64,000 bases of DNA from Campylobacter gracilis (lineage in GTDB: Bacteria; Campylobacterota; Campylobacteria; Campylobacterales; Campylobacteraceae): assembly GCF_001190745.1 (NCBI RefSeq), contig NZ_CP012196.1:248001-312000 (forward strand), given 5' to 3'. Below the pieces are notes generated by a model. The model saw only the letters and a list, made by a program, of their open reading frames with translations. It was not told the DNA's origin and made no database searches. Positions 46,501 through 55,516 of this stretch are shown here, one piece after another. Each line of letters opens with the position of its first letter. Positions within the stretch are counted from its first letter, which is position 1. Position numbers and translations under genes: made by a program.

Positions 46501-47706
46501 ATGGCAAGATACGTCCAGATCGACAAACGAGCCCCTATTAAATCCGGCGGCGATAAGCTTCGCAGATTCCTAGCCCGCACCTTTAACGGCGAGCTTTTCG
46601 TGGGGCTGTGGGTGGTACTAAAAAATATGTTTAAGCGCGGCGGCTCGCACACGCTTCGATATCCTATGGAAAAATTTGTCATGCCGCCTAGATACCGTGG
46701 CGTGCACAAGCTTATGCGCCTGCTTGAAAGCGGCAGCGAACGCTGCATCGGATGCGGTTTGTGCGAGAAGATCTGCGTGGCAAACTGCATCGCGATGGAG
46801 ACCAGCCTCGGCAGCGACGGCCGCAAAAAGGTAGATAACTACTCGATAAATTTAGGGCGCTGCGTCTATTGCGGGCTTTGCGCGGACGTCTGCCCCGAGA
46901 TCGCTATCGTGCACGGCTGCGAATATGAGCTTGCGAGCGAACAGCGCGCGTATTACGGATTTAAAGAGGATCTTTTAATTCGCGGCGAAAATTTATGTTT
47001 AAACGGCGCGGCGCAGGAGTTTGCGGGCTACGGCAGCCTGGATGAAAACGCAGGCGCGCGGATCAAGGTGACGCCGAACGCCTATATAAAAAGCGACGCC
47101 GCAAGCGACGAGCCAAACTTAAAGAACGCGGATTTAAATTTAAAAAGCGCTGCGGAAAGCTCCAAAAAAGAGGGTGCCGCTAGCGATAAAATTCTATTTT
47201 CAGGCGCGGGCTTAAGCGGCGAAATTTTAGCCGAGCGGCAAGACGCCGAGCAGGCGAGCTTAAGGGAAAGCTCTGCCGCGGACGCCGAAAATTCTAAAGA
47301 AAATTCCGCGGACGCTGAAAATTCTACGCTTGATTCGCAGCGAAATTCCAAAGAAAATTCTGCTTCGCAAAGCGCAGAAGACTCCGTTACGGATAGTAAA
47401 AATTTTGCGGAAAATTCTAAAGAGAGTTCCGTCGCGTCGCATGCTGAAAATTCTGTCGGCGATTCTACGGAAAATTTTAAAAATAATTCCGCTACAAACG
47501 ACGATTCTTCGGAGAATTCCAAAGAAAATTCCGTTCCGCAAGACGCGGGAAATTCCGCCGCGCGAGGCAAAAAATCTAAGGCGAATTCCAAAAAAAATTC
47601 TACTGAGGGCGCTGAAAATTCTACGCTTGATTCGGCGCGAAATTCCAAAGAAAATTCCGCCTCTCAATGCGCCGAAGATTCCGCCGCGCAGGGGGAGGAG
47701 CAATGA
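46501..47706 (+). CDS. nuoI: NADH-quinone oxidoreductase subunit I with a ~200-residue repetitive C-terminal tail
   Basis: 401 residues, roughly twice the usual length. Residues 1-190 are a normal NuoI: two 4Fe-4S motifs, Cys82/85/88/92 (RCIGCGLCEKIC) and Cys121/124/127/131 (RCVYCGLCADVCPE). From about residue 195 on, the protein is low-complexity: Asn, Ser, Glu, Ala, Lys and Asp, built on units such as AENSKENSA and RNSKENSAS. A 26-residue block occurs twice (DNA at 47314-47391 and 47611-47688). The tail is in frame to a normal stop that overlaps nuoJ. AAGGAGG precedes the ATG. Core function certain; tail function unknown. Confidence 0.93.
   Translation: MARYVQIDKRAPIKSGGDKLRRFLARTFNGELFVGLWVVLKNMFKRGGSHTLRYPMEKFVMPPRYRGVHKLMRLLESGSERCIGCGLCEKICVANCIAMETSLGSDGRKKVDNYSINLGRCVYCGLCADVCPEIAIVHGCEYELASEQRAYYGFKEDLLIRGENLCLNGAAQEFAGYGSLDENAGARIKVTPNAYIKSDAASDEPNLKNADLNLKSAAESSKKEGAASDKILFSGAGLSGEILAERQDAEQASLRESSAADAENSKENSADAENSTLDSQRNSKENSASQSAEDSVTDSKNFAENSKESSVASHAENSVGDSTENFKNNSATNDDSSENSKENSVPQDAGNSAARGKKSKANSKKNSTEGAENSTLDSARNSKENSASQCAEDSAAQGEEQ
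47314..47391 (+). repeat. 78-base direct repeat in the nuoI tail, copy 1
   Basis: Matches 47611-47688 over the full 78 bases with only scattered substitutions, and encodes 26 residues with about four differences. Starts GCTGAAAATTCTACGCTTGA. It contains several AAATTC words. Confidence 0.8.
47611..47688 (+). repeat. 78-base direct repeat in the nuoI tail, copy 2
   Basis: Second copy of the repeat at 47314-47391, 297 bases (99 codons) downstream in the same frame. The copies share AENSTLDS and RNSKENSASQ segments. Confidence 0.8.
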
Positions 47707-48230
47707 TACAAACGCTTGCATTTTATTTTTTCAGCGCGGTTTGCCTGGCGCTTTTCGGCATCAGCGTTTTTAGTAAAAACGTTCTTTACGCCCTTAGCGC
47801 GCTGGCCGGCGGCATGGTATTTATGAGCGGATTTTTCTTCTTGCTGGATGCGGAGTTTTTAGGCGTAGTGCAGATCATAGTTTACACAGGCGCCGTGATC
47901 GTGCTTTACGGCTTCGCGCTGATGTTTTTGGGCGCGGATAAAAACGTAAACGAGCCGAAAAAGGGCGCAAGGCTATTTTTCGCGCTTAGCGGCGTGATCG
48001 CATTTTTGCTCGTGATTATCGCGCTTGGCGCGGTGGTTGCGAACAACGTAGAAACGCTTAAAATTTTAAACACCGACGATACCGAGGCGCTTGGGATGAT
48101 TATCTTTACGAAATATCTGGCGATTTTTGAGCTTGCCGCCGTGATGCTGCTCGTGGCGATGATCTGCGCTATCGTGCTTGCGCATAAGCAGATGGACGCG
48201 AGCCTGACATACGAAGAGAGCGAGGGATAA
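47703..48230 (+). CDS. nuoJ: NADH-quinone oxidoreductase subunit J
   Basis: 175 residues from ATG 47703 (ATGA overlap with nuoI), five membrane segments; LDAEFLGVVQIIVYTGAVIVLYGFALM is the conserved helix pair. One base separates it from nuoK. Confidence 0.95.
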   Translation: MIQTLAFYFFSAVCLALFGISVFSKNVLYALSALAGGMVFMSGFFFLLDAEFLGVVQIIVYTGAVIVLYGFALMFLGADKNVNEPKKGARLFFALSGVIAFLLVIIALGAVVANNVETLKILNTDDTEALGMIIFTKYLAIFELAAVMLLVAMICAIVLAHKQMDASLTYEESEG

Positions 48231-48231
48231 A

Positions 48232-48555
48232 ATGGGTCTAAATCACTATCTGATCGTCGCTGCGATGATGTTTGGGCTCGGGCTTGCGGGTATGATGAAG
48301 CGACGGAATTTAATAATGCTCTTTTTTTCGAGCGAAATTTTATTAAACGCCGCAAATTTAGCCCTCGTCGCCGTAGCGAAATTTTACGACAACATAAACG
48401 GCGAAATTTTTGCACTTTTCATCGTCGCAATCGCTGCGAGCGAGATGGCCGTGGGGCTTGGACTACTCATCTTGTGGTATAAGAAAACGGGCAGCATCGA
48501 ACTTGACAGCTTCGTAAATTTTAAAAATCCTTCCAAGGATGGACCGGATGCTTGA
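48232..48555 (+). CDS. nuoK: NADH-quinone oxidoreductase subunit K
   Basis: 107 residues, three membrane segments. GLNHYLIVAAMMFGLGLAGM and SSEILLNAANLA with the membrane-embedded Glu are typical, as is the second Glu in AASEMAVGLGLLIL. nuoL begins inside its 3' end. Confidence 0.96.
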   Translation: MGLNHYLIVAAMMFGLGLAGMMKRRNLIMLFFSSEILLNAANLALVAVAKFYDNINGEIFALFIVAIAASEMAVGLGLLILWYKKTGSIELDSFVNFKNPSKDGPDA

Positions 48556-50395
48556 TACCGTTTTTGTGTGGCTTTTAATCGCCCTTTTCGCACCGCTTGC
48601 CTCGGCGATCTTCGCAGGCGTTTTCATTCGCGCCAAAGATAAGATGTTTATTGGCGTAATCTGCTCGGCGCTGGTGATTTTAAGCACTATCGCGTCGCTT
48701 GCTTTGATGGAGCTCGTCTCTGACAACCGCCTAATCAGCGTAAGCTTAGCCGATTTCATAAGCACCGGATTTTTGGACGCAAAATTTAGCTTTCTCATAG
48801 ATAGCGTAAGTGCGGTGATGATGGTGGTTGTAGGCATCGTATCCAGCGTCGTGCATGTGTATTCAATCTACTATATGTGGGATGATGAAAACTTCGCTAA
48901 ATTTTTCAGCTTCCTGGGGCTTTTCGTATTTTCGATGCTGGTTTTGGTAACGAGCGATAATTTTTTAGGGCTTTTCATCGGCTGGGAGGGGGTCGGACTC
49001 TGCTCGTGGCTGCTGATCGGCTTTTGGTATGATAGGAGCAATTACAGCTGGTGCGCCAACGAAGCTTTCATAATGAACCGTATCGCAGATCTTGGGATGC
49101 TGCTTGGAATTTTTTTGATCTATTTGAGCTTCGGCTCGCTGCGGTATGAGGTAGTGTTTGCAAATGCGGCGGGCTTGGAGCCTGAAATTTTAACCCTGAT
49201 CGCAGCGCTTTTATTTATCGGCGCGATGGGCAAAAGCGCGCAGTTTCCGTTTCATACCTGGCTAGCCGACGCGATGGCTGGTCCGACGCCCGTATCTGCG
49301 CTCATTCACGCAGCGACGATGGTTACGGCGGGCGTTTATTTGGTGGTCCGCGCAAACTCTATTTTCGCACTTGCGCCAGAAGTAAGCGGCTTTATCGTCT
49401 GCTTGGGCGCTTTCGTGGCGGTTTTTGCGGCATCGATGGCGCTGGTTCATAACGATCTTAAAAAAATCATCGCCTATTCCACGCTCTCGCAGCTTGGCTA
49501 TATGTTTGTGGCTGCGGGATTCGGGGCGTATTGGATCGCGCTATTTCATCTGGCGACGCATGCGTTTTTCAAGGCGCTTCTATTTTTGGGCGCGGGCAAT
49601 GTAATGCACGCGATGAAGGACGATCTAAACATCCAAAATATGGGCGGATTATATAAGTTTATGCGGCCTACGGCAATTTTAATGTGTATAGGCTCGCTCG
49701 CGCTTTGCGGATTTTATCCATTCGCGGGTTTTTTCTCAAAAGATAAAATTTTAGAAGCGGCGTGGAGCGCGGACGCGTATTTTATCTGGGCGCTTCTGTT
49801 TGCAGGCGCTGCGATGACGACATTTTACAGCGTGCGGCTGATAATGCTCGTGTTTTTCGGTAAGGCAAAATACTCGCACCATCCGCACGAGGCGAAAGGA
49901 TTTGCTCTCATCGCGATGGGCGTGCTGGCCGTGCCTGCGGTGATAGCGGGCTTTTTTGAGCACGATTTTGCGGAGTTCGTGCTTAGCATACTGCCGGGCT
50001 TTAAAATTTCAATTCCGCACGGCGTAGAGGTAATTTTGATCGCCCTAACGCTAGCGATGATAAGCGCGGTGGCAATCGGAACGATTTGGACATACGGCAA
50101 GGGTAAATTTAGCCTGAATTTAAAGAACTGTAAATTTTATAAAATTTTGATCGCGCAGTATTTTATCCCGCAAATTTACGAGCGCGTGATCGTGCGCGGA
50201 TACGAAAGGCTTAGCGAGATCTGCGCTAAATGCGACGGCGCGATCATAGACGCCAGCGTCGATCTGATCGCTCGCGTGGCGGTAAAAAGCGGCGAGGGTG
50301 CGGATCGCGTAAGCAATAGCGGAGATTTGAGCGCAAATTTAAGGTGGATGGTTTTGGGATCTTTCATTTTGCTGATTTTGGCGTTTGCGCTGTGA
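48548..50395 (+). CDS. nuoL: NADH-quinone oxidoreductase subunit L
   Basis: 615 residues from ATG 48548, 8 bases after AAGGA; an ATG at 48539 (three residues longer) overlaps that site. Antiporter-like proton-pumping subunit: FLGLFIGWEGVGLCSWLLIGFW and FHTWLADAMAGPTPVSALIHAATMVTAG. The C-terminal lateral helix region is present. nuoM follows after 7 bases. Confidence 0.95.
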   Translation: MLDTVFVWLLIALFAPLASAIFAGVFIRAKDKMFIGVICSALVILSTIASLALMELVSDNRLISVSLADFISTGFLDAKFSFLIDSVSAVMMVVVGIVSSVVHVYSIYYMWDDENFAKFFSFLGLFVFSMLVLVTSDNFLGLFIGWEGVGLCSWLLIGFWYDRSNYSWCANEAFIMNRIADLGMLLGIFLIYLSFGSLRYEVVFANAAGLEPEILTLIAALLFIGAMGKSAQFPFHTWLADAMAGPTPVSALIHAATMVTAGVYLVVRANSIFALAPEVSGFIVCLGAFVAVFAASMALVHNDLKKIIAYSTLSQLGYMFVAAGFGAYWIALFHLATHAFFKALLFLGAGNVMHAMKDDLNIQNMGGLYKFMRPTAILMCIGSLALCGFYPFAGFFSKDKILEAAWSADAYFIWALLFAGAAMTTFYSVRLIMLVFFGKAKYSHHPHEAKGFALIAMGVLAVPAVIAGFFEHDFAEFVLSILPGFKISIPHGVEVILIALTLAMISAVAIGTIWTYGKGKFSLNLKNCKFYKILIAQYFIPQIYERVIVRGYERLSEICAKCDGAIIDASVDLIARVAVKSGEGADRVSNSGDLSANLRWMVLGSFILLILAFAL

Positions 50396-50402
50396 GGTGG
50401 GC

Positions 50403-51932
50403 ATGGAATACTTTTTAAGTTTGGTTATATTTTTCCCGGCGGTAGCTGCGGTTTTGGGTTTTTTGATCGACGAAGCGAGCATCAAGACCTACGCCGTTAC
50501 GATGAGTTTTATAGAGTTCGTGCTTTCGCTCGTTTTGTGGATACTCTACGAGCCGGTGGACGGCATCGCATTTAGCGTACTGCACCCTTTCATAAGCGAA
50601 TACGGCATCAACTACTTTATCGGTGTGGATGGAATTTCGCTGTTTTTAGTGATCCTAAGCACGCTGGTTACCTTTTTGGCGCTACTTAGCCTAAGTATCA
50701 AAGAGCGCGCCAAAAATTTAATCATCTGCATTCTGTTTTTAGAGATGACGATGGTGGGCGTTTTCGTGGCGCTGGATGCGATTTTGTTTTACATCTTTTG
50801 GGAGCTTTCGCTCATTCCGATGCTCTACATCATCGGCGCGTGGGGCAGCGGCAAAAGAATTTACGCTGCGGTAAAATTTTTCATCTACACCTTCCTAGGC
50901 TCGATGTTTCTACTCGTTGGACTCGTAGCGATGAGCTATTTCTATCACGAGGCTACGGGAGAGTATAGCTTTAATATCCTAAACTGGCAGAGCCTATCGT
51001 TGCCGCTTGGTACGCAAATTCCTCTATTTTTGGCATTTTCGATCGCCTTTGCGATCAAGACGCCTTGCTTTCCTTTTCATACCTGGCTTCCGTACGCGCA
51101 CGGGCAGGCTCCTACGATAGGCTCGGTTCTGCTTGCCGCCGTGCTTCTTAAGATGGGCACATACGGTTTCGTGCGATTTTCGCTACCGCTGTTTCCGGAT
51201 GCGAGCGTCTATTTTAGCGGGATGATGTGCGCCGTAGCGATCGTTATGATCGTCTACGCGAGCTTCATCGCCTTTGCGCAAAAGGACATCAAACAGGTAA
51301 TCGCGTATAGCTCGATCGCGCATATGGGCGTCATAATGCTTGGAATTTTTTCAATGAGCCGCGAAGGAATTAGCGGAGCGGTATTTTTGATGATCAGCCA
51401 CGGTATCGTAAGCGGCGGGCTTTTTATGCTCGTGGGCTTTTTGTACGACCGCAGGCACACGAAGCTTTTTGGCGAGTTCGGCGGGCTTGCGCGGGTGATG
51501 CCGCTTTATGCGTTTTGTTTTTGCGTCGTGCTACTAGGCTCGATAGGCCTTCCGCTTACGATCGGCTTCGTGGGAGAATTTTTAAGCCTTGTAGGAATTT
51601 TTAAAATAAGCTTTAGCTATGCGCTTTTGGGCGGACTCGGCATAATAATGGGCGCGATCTATTCGATGAATCTTTATAAAAAGACCTTCTTCGGCGCTCT
51701 CGTGCATGAGGAGAATAAAAAGCTAAGCGATCTAAATAGAACCGAGCTTTGCTCTATCATCCCGATCTGCGTGCTGGTGGTAGTGCTTGGTGTCGCGCCG
51801 AATTTAATGCTAAAGAGTATCGAGCCTAGCGTGACGCAAAGCCTTGAGCTGATGTTTAACAAAGCCTCTCAAACCGCGACCCGCGCCTATATGGAAAAAG
51901 CAAATTTTAAGGTAAGAAGCGATGCAAAATAA
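50403..51932 (+). CDS. nuoM: NADH-quinone oxidoreductase subunit M
   Basis: 509 residues from ATG 50403 with GAGG upstream. Antiporter-like subunit with FYIFWELSLIPMLYIIGAWG and FPFHTWLPYAHGQAPTIGSV. nuoN starts 11 bases inside its end. Confidence 0.95.
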   Translation: MEYFLSLVIFFPAVAAVLGFLIDEASIKTYAVTMSFIEFVLSLVLWILYEPVDGIAFSVLHPFISEYGINYFIGVDGISLFLVILSTLVTFLALLSLSIKERAKNLIICILFLEMTMVGVFVALDAILFYIFWELSLIPMLYIIGAWGSGKRIYAAVKFFIYTFLGSMFLLVGLVAMSYFYHEATGEYSFNILNWQSLSLPLGTQIPLFLAFSIAFAIKTPCFPFHTWLPYAHGQAPTIGSVLLAAVLLKMGTYGFVRFSLPLFPDASVYFSGMMCAVAIVMIVYASFIAFAQKDIKQVIAYSSIAHMGVIMLGIFSMSREGISGAVFLMISHGIVSGGLFMLVGFLYDRRHTKLFGEFGGLARVMPLYAFCFCVVLLGSIGLPLTIGFVGEFLSLVGIFKISFSYALLGGLGIIMGAIYSMNLYKKTFFGALVHEENKKLSDLNRTELCSIIPICVLVVVLGVAPNLMLKSIEPSVTQSLELMFNKASQTATRAYMEKANFKVRSDAK

Positions 51933-53709
51933 TCTTTTAAATTTAGCCTCGATCGCGCCTATGGCGATACTCGGAGGATTTGCTCTGCTGATGCTCGCGG
52001 TTTCGCTTTTTGCGCGCACGCTATCGTATAAATTTTACGCCGTCATCACGATACTAGCACTAGCTCTGGGCTTCGGGCTCGTTTTTGGATACAACAGCGG
52101 CATACGCGGGCTTTTCGACGTGATGCTGGTGGACGGAATCGCGACGCTATCGATGCTTATCATGCTCGCAGGTTCGATATTTTTCATCTTTCTGTCTTTG
52201 GGTGCAAGAAGCGCGCACGAGTACCACACTGCGGAGTTTTTCGTGCTGTTTTTATTCGTGCTCGTGGGCTATGAGTTTATGGTCGCGAGCGAAAGCTTAA
52301 TGATGATCCTCGTTGGGCTTGAGACGGGTTCGCTGGCGCTTTATACGCTAATCGCTCTTCATAATCGCGCCAGATCAGTCGAAGCGGCGCTAAAATACTT
52401 CATAATGGGCGCGCTGGGATCCGGGTTTTTCGCATTCGGAGCGGCGATGTTTTTTCTATCGACGGGCTCTATGGAAATTTCAAACATCGCGCAGATCGCT
52501 AAGAGTTCAAATTTACAAACCAGCGTCCTGCTTTTCGCCGCCTGCTCATTTATGATCGTCTCGATAGGATTTAAGCTCTCGCTGATCCCGTTTCATACCT
52601 GGACGCCTGACGTTTACGAGGGCGCGAGCTCGGCTATGGCGGGCTTTATGTCCGTAGTACCCAAAATCGCGGGCTTTGTCGTAGCGATCAGGCTGTTTGA
52701 AGCGCTGGGAAGTATCGGCGTGCAGTGGCTAAACATCGTGCTCTACGTCGTAGCGGTGGTTACGATGAGCCTAGCAAACCTTATGGCGCTCGTGCAGCGC
52801 GACGTCAAACGGATGCTTGCTTTTAGCTCCGTTTCGCACGCGGGCTTCGTACTCTGCGCGATCGTGATCGGCTCTACGCAGGCAAATGCGGCGCTTTTCA
52901 CCTACTGGATCCTATACGCCGTGGCGAATCTCGGGGCGTTTGCCTTCATATGGTGCGTACGGCAAAGGCGCGCGCGCTCGTTAAATTTAAAATTTAAAAC
53001 CCAAAGCGTCCCTTTAAATTTAAATGCAAACAGCGAGGAGAAGGAGAATTTTATCTCAAACACAAAGCTCTCTTTTTCGCAAAATCACGAGTTAGCAGAC
53101 TCTGCCGATGAGTTAAATTTAGGCGGGAACGGACAAAATTTAGCTTGCGGCGAGCGGAGCTTTAAGGCAAGCGAGCAAAATTCCAAAGAAAACGAGCAAA
53201 ATTTTAAAGCGAGCGAGCCCGGCGCGGAAGCAACCCTTTTCGGCACTGAAACTTGCGAGCCAGGCGCCGAAATTTGCGCGCAAAGCTCTAATTTCGCGGC
53301 TCGCTTCGAGCATCAGTTTGAGAAATTTGACGGACTGATCTGCACCCATCCGCTCTTTGCGCTATGCGCGGCGATCTTTATGCTCTCGCTTGCGGGTATT
53401 CCGCCGTTTAGCGTGTTTTGGGGCAAGATGTATCTGCTGAGCGCGGCGGTCAATTCGGGCTACTTCGCCCTTGCCGTCATCATGGCGGTAAATAGCGCGC
53501 TCGCGCTGTATTACTACCTGCGCCTCATCGTGCGTATGTTTTTGCACGAGCCGCGGGAGGACGCGGAGCTTGACGGCTCGCTGAGCGCGGTCTCGGTGCA
53601 GATAAAATTTGCCGTCGTGCTAGCTAGCGTAGCATGCGTGCTGGCGCCGTTTTTAGTGAAATTCCTAACCGGTGCGGTAAATAATTTCGTCTTTTTAAGC
53701 GGGTATTGA
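51922..53709 (+). CDS. nuoN: NADH-quinone oxidoreductase subunit N with a ~120-residue loop insertion
   Basis: 595 residues against about 480-500 usual. The antiporter-like core is intact (FHTWTPDVYEGASSAMAGF). Between the helix ending FAFIWCVRQ (about residue 350) and the one starting CTHPLFALCAAIFML (about residue 474) lies a hydrophilic insertion rich in Asn, Ser, Glu, Lys and Ala, including short repeats such as KASEQNSKENEQNFKASE. The coding DNA has about ten RAATTY words in 370 bases. Last gene of the nuo operon. Confidence 0.92.
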   Translation: MQNNLLNLASIAPMAILGGFALLMLAVSLFARTLSYKFYAVITILALALGFGLVFGYNSGIRGLFDVMLVDGIATLSMLIMLAGSIFFIFLSLGARSAHEYHTAEFFVLFLFVLVGYEFMVASESLMMILVGLETGSLALYTLIALHNRARSVEAALKYFIMGALGSGFFAFGAAMFFLSTGSMEISNIAQIAKSSNLQTSVLLFAACSFMIVSIGFKLSLIPFHTWTPDVYEGASSAMAGFMSVVPKIAGFVVAIRLFEALGSIGVQWLNIVLYVVAVVTMSLANLMALVQRDVKRMLAFSSVSHAGFVLCAIVIGSTQANAALFTYWILYAVANLGAFAFIWCVRQRRARSLNLKFKTQSVPLNLNANSEEKENFISNTKLSFSQNHELADSADELNLGGNGQNLACGERSFKASEQNSKENEQNFKASEPGAEATLFGTETCEPGAEICAQSSNFAARFEHQFEKFDGLICTHPLFALCAAIFMLSLAGIPPFSVFWGKMYLLSAAVNSGYFALAVIMAVNSALALYYYLRLIVRMFLHEPREDAELDGSLSAVSVQIKFAVVLASVACVLAPFLVKFLTGAVNNFVFLSGY

Positions 53710-53763
53710 GCTAAAATTTTAAGCGCGAATTGAACCCATCGCGCTTTGCCAACAAGGAGAGAT

Positions 53764-54366
53764 ATGTTTTTGGGCGAGCTAAGTGCTGACGGCTACGGTT
53801 TTGCGCTGCTTGATGTGCGCGATTTGAGTGAGTTTTTAAAGGAGCGAAAATGCAGAGCAAAAAAGCTTCTAAGCTACTGGGACGCGCACAAGCAGCTGTT
53901 TTATGACGCCGTAAAGGGCGCTAAAGCTTTACCCTTCTACCCGCTTACGGTGCGCAGCTATGAGATCTTCGTTTGCATGGACGAGGAGTTTGCGCCGCCT
54001 GCGGGCTACGAAGTAGCTTTCAAGCGCGATAAGTTGTATTTCGCCCCGCAAAGCGACTCCGCGATCCTAGCGAGCTTCGATGCTTTGCAGCATCGTTTCG
54101 ATAAGCTAAAAAGCGGCGAACTCGAGCTAGGCTATGAGTGTCAAAGCGGCGTTGCGGGCAAGATACGAAAATTTAATTCCACGCTCAAGCTCGGCTTGCA
54201 AAGCGGCACTTACGAGCTTTGCGCCCTGGGGCTAAAAAACAGCTCGCAGAACTTCGAGAAATACGGCTACGCCTTTATTTTCAAGCGCAATGCAAGCGCG
54301 GAAAATCAAAATTTCAGTAGGCTTGACAACGATAAATTTAGCTTTGATATTTGCGAAGGCGATTAA
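53764..54366 (+). CDS. Unknown protein, 200 residues
   Basis: Start at ATG 53764 behind AAGGAG. Soluble, mixed alpha/beta, starting MFLGELSADGYGFALLD, with RAKKLLSYWDAHKQLFYDAVKGAKALPFYPL in the middle. I do not recognise the family. It lies 54 bases after nuoN on the same strand, so may be cotranscribed, and is convergent with miaA. Codon use matches the core genome. Confidence 0.6.
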   Translation: MFLGELSADGYGFALLDVRDLSEFLKERKCRAKKLLSYWDAHKQLFYDAVKGAKALPFYPLTVRSYEIFVCMDEEFAPPAGYEVAFKRDKLYFAPQSDSAILASFDALQHRFDKLKSGELELGYECQSGVAGKIRKFNSTLKLGLQSGTYELCALGLKNSSQNFEKYGYAFIFKRNASAENQNFSRLDNDKFSFDICEGD

Positions 54367-54514
54367 ATTTAATCGAAATTTCGCGCCATGCAGGGCTTGA
54401 AGCATACCCGCAAAATTTTAAAGATGCGACCGGCGCGGTAAATTTAAAATCTAAATTTTACTTCCTTGTCCCGCTGCTTTCTAGCAAGAGTACAAATTTT
54501 GATAAATTTCGATT

Positions 54515-55420
54515 TTAAATCTCGCGGCGGAGGAGCTTTAAAATTTTACGCTTCAGCTCTTGCGGCGGCGCCGAAATTTTATCCGCAAACTGCGAGCGGT
54601 TGAAGGTACGTTGGCGCTTTGCAAGCTGTATTGTATGAAGGCTTACGAGCTGCTCGCACTGCGCCCGCGAGATCTGCCCGCGCAAAAGCTGCCCGCACTC
54701 CTTTAGCCCGATGCAGCCTAACGCCCTGCACTCCGCGCCGTAGCGGGCGAATAAAAACTCCGCCTCCTCCAAAAGCCCGCGCTCAAACATCGCCTTCGTA
54801 CGTGCTTCGATGCGCTGCGCAAGCCACTGCTTAGGCGCGTCGATCTCAAAAATTTTAATATCCGAAATGACGGGCGGAGCGGTGTTCTCGCGCAAAAATT
54901 TACTCGGCGCCTCGCCGCAAAATTTATAGATGCTTAGCCATTTTTTTAAACGAAAGCTGTCCGACGCGCTAAATTTCGCGGCAAATTCCGGATCGATCCG
55001 CCGCGCTAGGGCGTAAATTTCATCGTTTGAAATTTCGCTTTTAAAATTGGGAACCTTCGGCGCTAGCCCGCTTAGCATCGCCTTTAGATAAAACCCGCTG
55101 CCGCCCGTGATTATCAAAGGCGCACCGCTACGCTCTGCAAAAGCCCGCGCGGCTGTGTATTCTTTGATAAACTCGCCGACGCTGAAGTACTCGTTTGGGT
55201 AGATTAAATTTACGCCGAAGTGCCTGATCTCGCGCAGCTGCTCCTCGCTTGGCTTAGCGCTTGCGATGTCGATTTGCCGGTAAATGCAGAGCGAATCCAG
55301 GCTCAAAATCACGGCGCCGATTTCGCACGCTATGCTTAGCGCAAGATCGCTTTTGCCGCTTGCGGTGGTACCGATGATCGCGATCTGCGGGCTTGCGTGC
55401 GAGTTTTGATTTTGGCTCAA
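54515..55420 (-). CDS. miaA: tRNA dimethylallyltransferase
   Basis: 301 residues from a TTG at 55420 with AAAGGA 6 bases upstream; another TTG at 55450 would add ten residues. [16 protein letters not shown] is the P-loop, [20 protein letters not shown] the DSxQvY-type motif, and [14 protein letters not shown] and [14 protein letters not shown] are typical. Adds the isopentenyl group to A37 of tRNAs. Divergent from the prenyltransferase gene. Confidence 0.94.
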   Translation of the reverse strand: MSQNQNSHASPQIAIIGTTASGKSDLALSIACEIGAVILSLDSLCIYRQIDIASAKPSEEQLREIRHFGVNLIYPNEYFSVGEFIKEYTAARAFAERSGAPLIITGGSGFYLKAMLSGLAPKVPNFKSEISNDEIYALARRIDPEFAAKFSASDSFRLKKWLSIYKFCGEAPSKFLRENTAPPVISDIKIFEIDAPKQWLAQRIEARTKAMFERGLLEEAEFLFARYGAECRALGCIGLKECGQLLRGQISRAQCEQLVSLHTIQLAKRQRTFNRSQFADKISAPPQELKRKILKLLRREI

Positions 55421-55488
55421 GGCGTTTCCTTTCGTAAATTTTTCGTTCAAATTATATCAAATTTAGAGCTATTCTTACTTTTTTTTGA

Positions 55489-55494
55489 TACAAT
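55489..55494 (+). promoter_or_regulatory. Probable -10 box (TACAAT) for the prenyltransferase gene
   Basis: TACAAT after an unbroken T-run, 23 bases before the ATG at 55517, in the gap divergent from miaA. Confidence 0.5.
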
Positions 55495-55516
55495 GGTGCC
55501 CAAAATAAGGGGCGAA

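Noticed and set aside
47280-47700. Possible CRISPR array
   Set aside because: Repeats are imperfect, unequal in spacing, in frame with nuoI, and there are no unique spacers of constant length or cas genes.
47082-47721. Two overlapping minus-strand open frames of 188 and 153 codons
   Set aside because: They are antisense to the repetitive NuoI tail. The repeats keep all frames open and the products are simple repeats of Phe/Ser/Glu or Arg/Ile/Gly.
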